Shown here: piece after piece, positions 57,563 through 64,000 of the stretch
Position numbering within the stretch: position 1 is the first letter of the stretch
How the letters are laid out: each line of letters opens with the position of its first letter
Assembly (NCBI GenBank): GCA_008508345.1
Contig: QNGE01003697.1
Coordinates: 1-64,000, forward strand
Reading direction: 5' to 3'
DNA length: 64,000 nucleotides
Source: Paragonimus westermani
Lineage: Eukaryota > Platyhelminthes > Trematoda > Plagiorchiida > Troglotrematidae
The notes under the pieces: generated by a model
Told to the model about the DNA's origin: nothing
What the model saw: the letters and a program-made list of their open reading frames with translations, nothing else
Database searches by the model: none
Translations under genes and position numbers: made by a program

Positions 57563-57799
57563 TGAACACGAGGCCAATCCTGATTGGTGGTTTGTTTCCG
57601 GAACGTGGGGTCCTCTATATATATGGACAAGGACTCGGTGTGAACTGAATCTCCTTCGGCATCTGTATTGTGTTAATATACGTTCTTCGTTGCCTTGTGA
57701 CTTTTCTCTTTATGTGTGAGGTAGGCTCTATTGTGCATCGGTTACAAACGTTGAACATTGCGTATTTTTCGTTCTTGATCGACCCATTGGAATATTACA
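57563..57799 (+). repeat. Gypsy LTR (right end of element)
   Basis: 237 bp, TGAACACGAG to AATATTACA. Differs from the LTR at 52971 by about six substitutions and one T in a homopolymer. An AATAAA-like A-rich stretch follows outside the LTR. Confidence 0.85.
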
Positions 57800-58599
57800 T
57801 AACAATAAAAAATAACGAAAAGTTGCATTTCACGTCATTCCAGACAATCAGTGGTCGAATGTCATTGAATGATATAGTCAACGCAATGAGATATGCCTTT
57901 CTTGAATTTTGAGAGCAATTAAGCAGCGAAACGTGACTACAATTTCGGCGACTGAACCGTCGTTCGGCCAGGAGGACTAAGCTTTTTAAAGACCTACAGA
58001 CGTAAGATAAACCAGTACAAATATTGCAACGTAGGAAAATGCGCAAGAACTGGGCGAATAAGCGGTATTTTTCCAGTTATATTCGGAATGTCTATAGGCA
58101 TGTTATAACCATTCGCTGCTATCATGGTTGCAAACATTTCACGGGGGCAAGAGGCATGCTGGAATGCGGACAAGGCGACCTGCTGAACAGACGGCATCGA
58201 GAAGTACTTTCAAATTGAACGCTTACAGACGTTCTGCGCAATTGCACACCTAGTAGCACGATCGTTCCATGAATGTTCTCTTAACATGCACCCAGTGATC
58301 CCAGTGTTCCAACCGGACACTTTGGAAACACTCGGGAATCGGTGGGATGAAAAAATGCACACAGCCCCATTAAGCGATCTTATCACATGCCGCACATTGT
58401 CTATTTTCCTACGGAGTTCAGTTGCGTTAAACGCAAACCTATGCTCGCACAGTAACGACGACGCAATGTTTCACTTCACAAGAAACAATGTAAAAGGCAC
58501 ATAGATATTCGTATGTTATATTGAGCGCAATATTTACAGCAATATTTGTACCACTTTGACATGTACATACTTCTTTCTTCATGATGGATTCTACATTCA
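57800..58599. other. No recognisable gene
   Basis: Short frames on both strands without known motifs. This may be the 3' flank of the DUF4806-like relic on the - strand. Confidence 0.4.
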
Positions 58600-59700
58600 A
58601 CAGATGATGAATTTTTTGATCGAACGTACCAAAAATGGCTGCGGTCAGCGATGAGGAGGCAATGGGGACACTATTGTCTTCTCTTTTGCAATTTATGGTT
58701 TTCGCCACTTGATTCGGCAGTAATGTTCTGATAACATTCCGGGTGGACCCACCCATGGAAGCATCGTCGACACTGCTGATAAAGGTCACCTGGGTACTGT
58801 GACTCGGAAAAACTGAACATACCAGCTGGGATATACTTCCGCTTCTTCCAGCTTCATATCCAGCAATTGCATGTCCCATACGAACTACATGGGGAATCGC
58901 ACGGGGAATTGTGCGGTGGTCGACGTGCCGGAAGCTACATGTTGGAATCGCAATGCATTCACTTCCAGCCGTAAGGCGTGCAACTTTTCGCGGATCCTGA
59001 TGTTTTAACAAAATTGGTTCTTGATTACACCTGGTAAACACGGTGATTACTTGTATTAAACAAACTTACTTTTCAACTCTCTCAGTTCTTTGGCAGTGTC
59101 GTTTTTGCACACTACCTCACTATGTGCCGCTGGTGGACTAACGATGGTGAATCTGAAGGCCTACTGATTAACATTTTACTAATTGCACACCTGGAAGCAA
59201 TAGGGCTGGAGAAATTAGGCAGGGTCTTCACTGAACCCAATGTCCATCGTGTTGGAGATAGAGATGCATGGGACATATTCTTTAATTGTGATGTAGGAGG
59301 ATAGTCGATGTCGACGCCGTACGCTAAGGGCTTCCGTTTCTCTTCCTCTCTATAAATGAAGTCGGAACGAACGATATCTTGTCTGCGAATGTGACGAGGC
59401 GATATCACCGTACCTCTTACGTTTGCCACCGCGATCCATTATGTCCGTGGCGTCAGACTATAGTATGTCTGATAATTGTTCCAGGATTCCTCGGTATCTG
59501 TAAGTCAATTGCATTGCGATGCATCTTGACTTTGTAAAGCTTCGAACCAGTGGGTGCTGTCGTCCCACCCAATAACAACGTGTGATGCTTCCTAGATAAC
59601 ATCTCCGGCCAGAGCGCAAACCCTGGCTGCATAATCCACGACCTGTGCACGATCCCCAAGCCCCCATCCTCGAACCCCACCACCTGATACATTTGAAAAT
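58600..59700 (-). pseudogene. EFEDG/DUF4806-like protein relic
   Basis: On the - strand the relic begins at 59692 with 'MYQVVGFEDGGLGIVHRSWI' and a later 'FALWPE'. It matches the N-terminal block of DUF4806 proteins (V-V-x-F-x-D-x-S-x-x-V-V...S-W...C-x-W-P). After a broken middle part, 'STRNVIRTLLPNQVAKTINC' (about 58730-58670) matches the start of the C-terminal DUF4806 block (normally V-R-R-x-L-x-x-L...A-x-x-x-N/F-W). 'IHHLL' and related pieces follow. Several frame changes separate these parts; some gaps could be introns. The function of the domain is unknown; such proteins are frequent near transposons. Confidence 0.55.
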
Positions 59701-59842
59701 GAAAGTGTTCATTGGCGGAAGTGTTGTGTTATTGCTCAAGAAGACGGAATGAAACTAGGTAGGATTTATTTTACCGACGATTTTTCAAGTGTGCATTACT
59801 GAGCAAAATACAAGGCTGCCCTTGAATTGTAGGGGCACCCCT

Positions 59843-60409
59843 TTACACTATATACCTCACGGTCTCCAAGCACGTGGATGTGTACATATGGGAACACAGG
59901 AAAACATACAGTCTGCTGGAAGGCAATGTGTCAAAAAAGTCCCAACAGGTTGCAAAGCGTTGTATGCGAATGCTTCTTCCGGCCAAGGTAATAATTACCG
60001 CGGGCAATCCATCCACTAACACAACGTTGTTGGGCTTGACGTCACAACGCATCACATCTTCGTGAATGAACCTACCTTGTTTGTTCGCCGCAATCGGACT
60101 GAATGCTGCCCCTGCATCATCCACGAATGCACTGTCATCTGGCAGATGTACATGCATCCTTTCCGTTATGCGTCGGAAAATCCGCGAAGTGGGTATATTT
60201 GGAGATCGTACGAACCCGCGTAAAGTTCTCATGTAATACTCAAATGGAAACGCCGAATAAGAGACTGGTAGTCCGTGTAGCCTCTCGTCCCCATACAAGT
60301 GGCTTACACATTGAAAGTTGAATACAAGCTCTGGTTCACCGTAGGGAACAACGAAGTGAACTAGTGCTTGCTTCCTTGACACTGTCCACGACCGAAGAAG
60401 TTGTTTCAA
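59843..60409 (-). pseudogene. Transposase-associated DUF4218-like C-terminal relic
   Basis: An open - strand frame of 188 codons. 'LVFNFQCVSHLYGDERLHG' followed by 'YSAFPFEYYMRTLRGFVRSP' and 'RIFRRITERM' fits the DUF4218 pattern (Y-N-x-H-x-L-x-H-L...D...F-S-A-F-P-F-E-N-x-L-x-x-L-K...R). That domain follows the Tnp2-type catalytic domain of CACTA/EnSpm transposases. The part after it ('PNNVVLVDGLPAVIITLAG') resembles the small C-terminal beta domain of the same proteins. No catalytic domain is readable upstream. Other transposases with the same C-terminal fold remain possible. Confidence 0.6.
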
Positions 60410-62640
60410 GTGAACGTTCGTCTAGATGTTTGAGTTCACATCACAGCCATCGCTTACCCTGACAGCGTCGCAGAACTGGAGGAATCAGTTGCACATTCTC
60501 TGCAACAATAGCCGTGAGTGTCGTACAGTTGCCTCCAGAACGCTCCTGACACGCTAGTTCAGCCAAACGGTAAACGTTAGCACGCGAACAACCCTTCGGC
60601 CTTTATGAATCCTAAGTGTTCATTTTCCATGTAACGAGGTAAGCAAGAGGACTGAAATAAATCGGTTGGCGCCGTAATCGTTAGTGCGAAGTGGTTCGAT
60701 AAAACAAAATACACATGTGTGGTGTAGGTCTGCTGACACGTTTTTCAGTGGCAAAAAGGTGTGTATCATTTTTATTAGCCTTTATGCCTGCGAAGTAACA
60801 CATAAATTATGCCTAACGAAGTTCGGTGGGTGTTCCAAAAGATCGCTCAGAGAATGGCCAAGTGTTCTGGTGTGCTACTGGGACCTATGAAAATAATCAG
60901 CTAAAAAATACGCGTATAATAGCTTGATGGTGTTACCAATGTTGATGCTAACCAAACAGTTGTGTATCGCAAACGTTTCGAGATTAATGCCGACATTTGG
61001 GTGTATGGCATCTCATCCTCCACTTTGAACAGAGCGTGTTTTGTACCTGATACACTTCCTCAGGGCTAGCTCACGGTATCAATGTGCGAATGAACATATT
61101 ACGGGCAACCATGGAACGGATGAGTGCCAAAATGAGGTGATTAGCTTATAAAAAGACGCCGTGTTTGTCTTCACACGTGACTTTCATAACGCAGTTAGAA
61201 GTTGATAGAAAAATGTTGCAGCGCAATTTCCAATCCGCTAAGGTCGATGGTGAGACTAGTAACCGGTTGAGGTGCTTTTAACCAGATTACTTCCAGGGTA
61301 TCTGCGCTCCCATTGCTGCAGCCCTTCTTCGTAATATGATGGAACGATTGACGACATGGACATTTGCTGAACGAATTATCTATTCTTGTGCACACAACAA
61401 GTTTGCATTCAAACGCACACAGCTGAAAGCATTTTTAGTAGGTATGGTCTGCCATATACTTTCATTTCTTCACACAACTAGGACGGGTACACGGCAGAAC
61501 GGAATATGCAACCACCCGTGACAGTGTGATCAGTGAATACCGTAGAGGGTGGTTACATTGAGAACGGGATAAACGGTCCATTCAACATGCGTCTGCACAC
61601 GATAGTGTGCACAACATCCCGGTAAGTTTGCGGTAGCGTGGTGGCATTCTTACTTCTCCAGGAGAAGAAACTTATCGTGCACCTAGACGAAACGGACGCT
61701 TTCGACCTGGATGCCCATTAGCGTTTTGCATTTTGTTCACATATAAATGGTTCAGTTCAGTAAATGTTACTTCTCTGCATTGCGCACAGTTTTCACTTCG
61801 ATGGCATCTGGAGAAAGGCCATGGTTAAACGGTTGGTCAGGTAATATGGCTGCAGGGATGGAGGAAGGATATAGGTCCGATAACGGTACGCGCTGAGCTA
61901 ATAATCGGCGGGAATACTAGTGAAAATAGCGGATTTAGGCGTGCACTATGCTGTGTTGTTATAGGCCCGCACAACCTGTATGCGCGATTGGTCAAAAAGT
62001 ATTGGAAAACGCGTTTGCTATAGACCCAACGCCTTTTCCACTACGATCACACCTGATCGGCCGCTTGAGGAAAAGAGGGGAAATACTAGTGGAAAAGGGG
62101 TTTGTGCTCATAGGGTACAAGAAACGGTACACACTACCACCGCCCTCCTTCAAAACAGGATGTAGCCGTTGGTTTGCATGAGTTCTGAGTGTCCTTCCGG
62201 ATGACTGAAGCCGTGTATCGGATAAAGCTCCGTCATCCTATTAACCAAACCGGATGCCTGCGAGATAACTGTGTAGGCAAATGTGAAGGAACTCATCTTC
62301 TTCAACTACACCACGCTTTTCAAACATCGTCCCGAATATCGCAATATAGTCCATTCCCTGGAAACAACATATCCCGTTAGTGACTTGACAAATAATGTCT
62401 GCATAATTGTATGTCTAGATATAAATTATTTGGACATCTATATGTTACCGAGCAAGCAACCACAACGGAAGCCATACCGAATTTCAAAAATAACATACCA
62501 CAAGGTCGTTTCCAACTAGCGGCCAGTTAAAACAAACATATAAGAGTCCATAACACAGACTTCGGCGATTTTGATTTCCGCATAATGTACCAATCAATAA
62601 GGCGGAATGTGCCGTAAAACCACTGTCTAATACTAGCACT
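60410..62640. other. No recognisable gene; expected transposase N-terminal part not found
   Basis: A Tnp2-like catalytic domain would be expected on the - strand here if the DUF4218-like relic were part of a whole element. I read both strands and find only short frames without motifs. No terminal inverted repeat was identified by eye. Confidence 0.4.
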
Positions 62641-62679
62641 CAAAGTCTTCGGTAACAATGAACCCTATGTTTCTCGAAA

Positions 62680-63440
62680 CTTTGGACATTCATTCATGCC
62701 CTCGTAATTTTGAAGATTATTTTGAACGAATTGAATTACGGTGTAGGACCTAATCCAGCATAAATGAGGGGACAGTGTCCATCTCCGTCCTCTCAGGAAT
62801 AAGAAGAGAGGCCTATTGTTTTCTGAGGAATCTATCTTATCGAGATTCGCCGACATATTTCGCTGGCAGATTCGGAAATTGTGCCTCATGTGGCAAGAAA
62901 CATTCCGGATACACATGCATTCACTGCAGCTCTATATGCCACAAGTACAGGGAAGGAGGTCACTCACAAACTGTCTATAGGCCGGACAGAAATGGTCAAT
63001 TTGTAGGAACCGATCAAAATTAACTTGGCACCATATGTGACATGATGGAGCAGTTTACTCTGACAGTTGCTTCATATACTTCGGAACATCTATTCCACAC
63101 TTCTTTTACGGTACTTGGCACGAGGCACGATTTTATTACCGACACTGGCAGAATCCATTATACCACAAAGACATCTATCGCAGTTCTATCCAAATTACAC
63201 ACTACATCCTCATTCTGTAACCATACAATGTATAACTGGTCCTTCCATTTCTGTTTTGGGGGCATCAATTACTCCGATCTTTAACGAACACTCCAAGCCA
63301 CTTGATTGCAATTTTGTTGTTATTCGTCATCACACATCCATTTTGGGGCTAAAGGTTTTAAAAATGCTTCACATCCAGATTCCCTTGCTCGTACCACCGA
63401 GTGGTTCTACAAGTCTGAAAGAAATACTTCTCACGTGCTA
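62680..63440 (+). pseudogene. Gypsy gag/protease relic of the second element
   Basis: The knuckle reads C-H-K-Y...H...Y, where CX2CX4HX4C is expected, so two of four zinc ligands are gone. Upstream Cys pairs ('CASCGKKHSGYTC') are kept. The aspartic protease triad reads DTG in 'ITDTGRI'. Stops after 'RC.T' (about 62748) and 'DQN' (63021-63023) break the frame. Confidence 0.6.
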
Positions 63441-63456
63441 GAAGGCCACGAGTGGC

Positions 63457-64000
63457 ATGAAGATACCTCCAGTTGAACTAGAAGTAGCCGGTGTTCCGGT
63501 TTTTCCAAAAGGTCCTATAGTTCCTCATGGACGCCGTGAACCAGTAATTGAAGTTCTCAACGAGCTGTTAGAAAATTGCATCGTTCAGCCTTTTGTTTCA
63601 TCCTCTTGGGCCTCGCCGATTGTGACGACCTTGAAGTCTGATGAGAAAACTCCGCGTATGTGTGACGATTAACGACTTACTGTAAATCAGTGCCTTGAGC
63701 AATACACATATACCACGGATGAACCTGAGGACACTTTGAACAAACTACCGAGATCCAAAGTTTTCTCCGAACTTGACTTTGAGGATGTGTATCTAAAAAT
63801 TCCTTTGGATGAGGCAAAAATACAAATTAAAAGATCAATACAACCAGTGGACTATTTCAGTATCGATTTTCGCCGTTTGAACTTAGTAACTCTCCTGCTA
63901 TCTTTCAGCAGGAAATTTATGTTATTGTTAAGGGTATGGATGGTGTTTAAGTTTATCAGGATGATGTCATCATACATGCTTCAGAAAAGTTACCCAAGAT
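63457..64000 (+). pseudogene. Gypsy RT relic of the second element
   Basis: The first frame (63457-63672) has the RT approach region and the start of block 1 ('WASPIVTTLKSDEKTPRMC', normally K-K-D-G-x-x-R-x-C), then TAA. Later blocks are legible in shifted frames. The catalytic block near 63955-63975 reads Y-Q-D-D-V after shifting frames, as in the Gypsy lineages that use YQDD. Continues beyond the window. Confidence 0.7.

Larger units (their letters stand above)
52971..57799 (+). mobile_element. Gypsy (Metaviridae) LTR retrotransposon, complete but defective
   Basis: 4829 bp: LTR 52971-53208, gag from 53246, protease, RT, RNase H, integrase, LTR 57563-57799. The order protease-RT-RNase H-integrase defines Gypsy. 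The two LTRs differ at about six bases and one indel in 238 bp, so the insertion is not very recent. Several stops and frame changes in gag and pol rule out autonomous activity. Its left LTR is also the right LTR of the truncated copy 49803-52970. The bases after the right LTR (TAAC) cannot be checked against a left target site, because the left border is not in the assembly. Confidence 0.88.
62650..64000 (+). mobile_element. Second Gypsy-type element, highly degenerate, cut by window edge
   Basis: Runs left to right. A gag-like part begins at about 62680 ('FEDYFERIEL'). A zinc-knuckle region follows (about 62880-62985) in which two Cys positions have become Tyr. A protease-like 'DFITDTG' lies at 63130-63150 and 'ILGLKVLKMLHI' at about 63340-63372. 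The RT start is at 63457 ('PIVPHGRREPVIEVLNELLE', then 'SSWASPIV'). RT continues in broken frames ('CLEQYTYTTDEPEDTLNKL', 'FSELDFEDVYLKIPLDEAK') to 'VYQDDVIIHA'-like remnants at the edge. It belongs to a different Gypsy lineage from the 53-kb element and is far older by its decay. Confidence 0.75.

Noticed and set aside
1..64000. Bacterial-type features (operons, ribosome binding sites, CRISPR arrays, replication origins)
   Set aside because: Spliced gene, LINE and LTR elements and long introns show that the DNA is eukaryotic nuclear. No regularly spaced repeats of CRISPR type were seen.

Overview
The window is eukaryotic and repeat-dense. It has long introns, no operons, and many decayed retroelements. 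A tRNA-derived short retroposon carrying a hammerhead ribozyme motif (comparable to the Smα family of schistosomes), together with the LINE and Gypsy types seen, points to a flatworm, most likely a digenean fluke. This is inference from family resemblance and I cannot name a species. Three isolated N bases (10380, 39098, 49802) each sit inside or at the edge of a repeat and look like assembly joins.

Layout. 0-2.65 kb is a decayed LINE (endonuclease remnant, reverse transcriptase, C-terminal part), cut by the left window edge. 2.65-18.8 kb has no recognisable gene, only short retroposon copies (10.3 and 16.6 kb) and a small ribozyme-like motif (17.1 kb). 18.8-20.75 kb is a second LINE family. 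20.97-42.32 kb holds the one intact host gene I recognise: a secreted-type M14 metallocarboxypeptidase on the + strand. I assembled it from ten exons with compatible splice phases, and every zinc, substrate-binding and catalytic residue is present. An Asp at the specificity position makes it carboxypeptidase B-like. Its introns hold a LINE of the 19-kb family (24.4-26.2 kb) and hammerhead-bearing retroposons (21.3, 35.4 and 39.0 kb). 42.4-49.8 kb is mostly unassigned, except for the best-preserved tRNA-like retroposon (45.2 kb).

49.8-57.8 kb is a Gypsy LTR retrotransposon in a tandem arrangement (truncated internal region - LTR - internal region - LTR). The two internal copies share the same inactivating stops. 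58.6-60.4 kb (- strand) holds relics of a transposase-associated domain (DUF4218-like) followed by an EFEDG/DUF4806-like protein, possibly the remains of one DNA transposon. 62.65-64 kb is a second, highly degenerate Gypsy element running off the right edge.

Most interesting: (1) six retroposon copies, five with a co-linear 45-nt hammerhead motif, one copy perfect in its core, one with a single general-base change, and one with a compensatory stem change; (2) two of these insertions have exact target-site duplications, and one has the architecture of twin-primed reverse transcription; (3) the intact carboxypeptidase gene surrounded by decayed repeats; (4) the tandem Gypsy that shares one LTR; (5) the DUF4218/DUF4806 pair.
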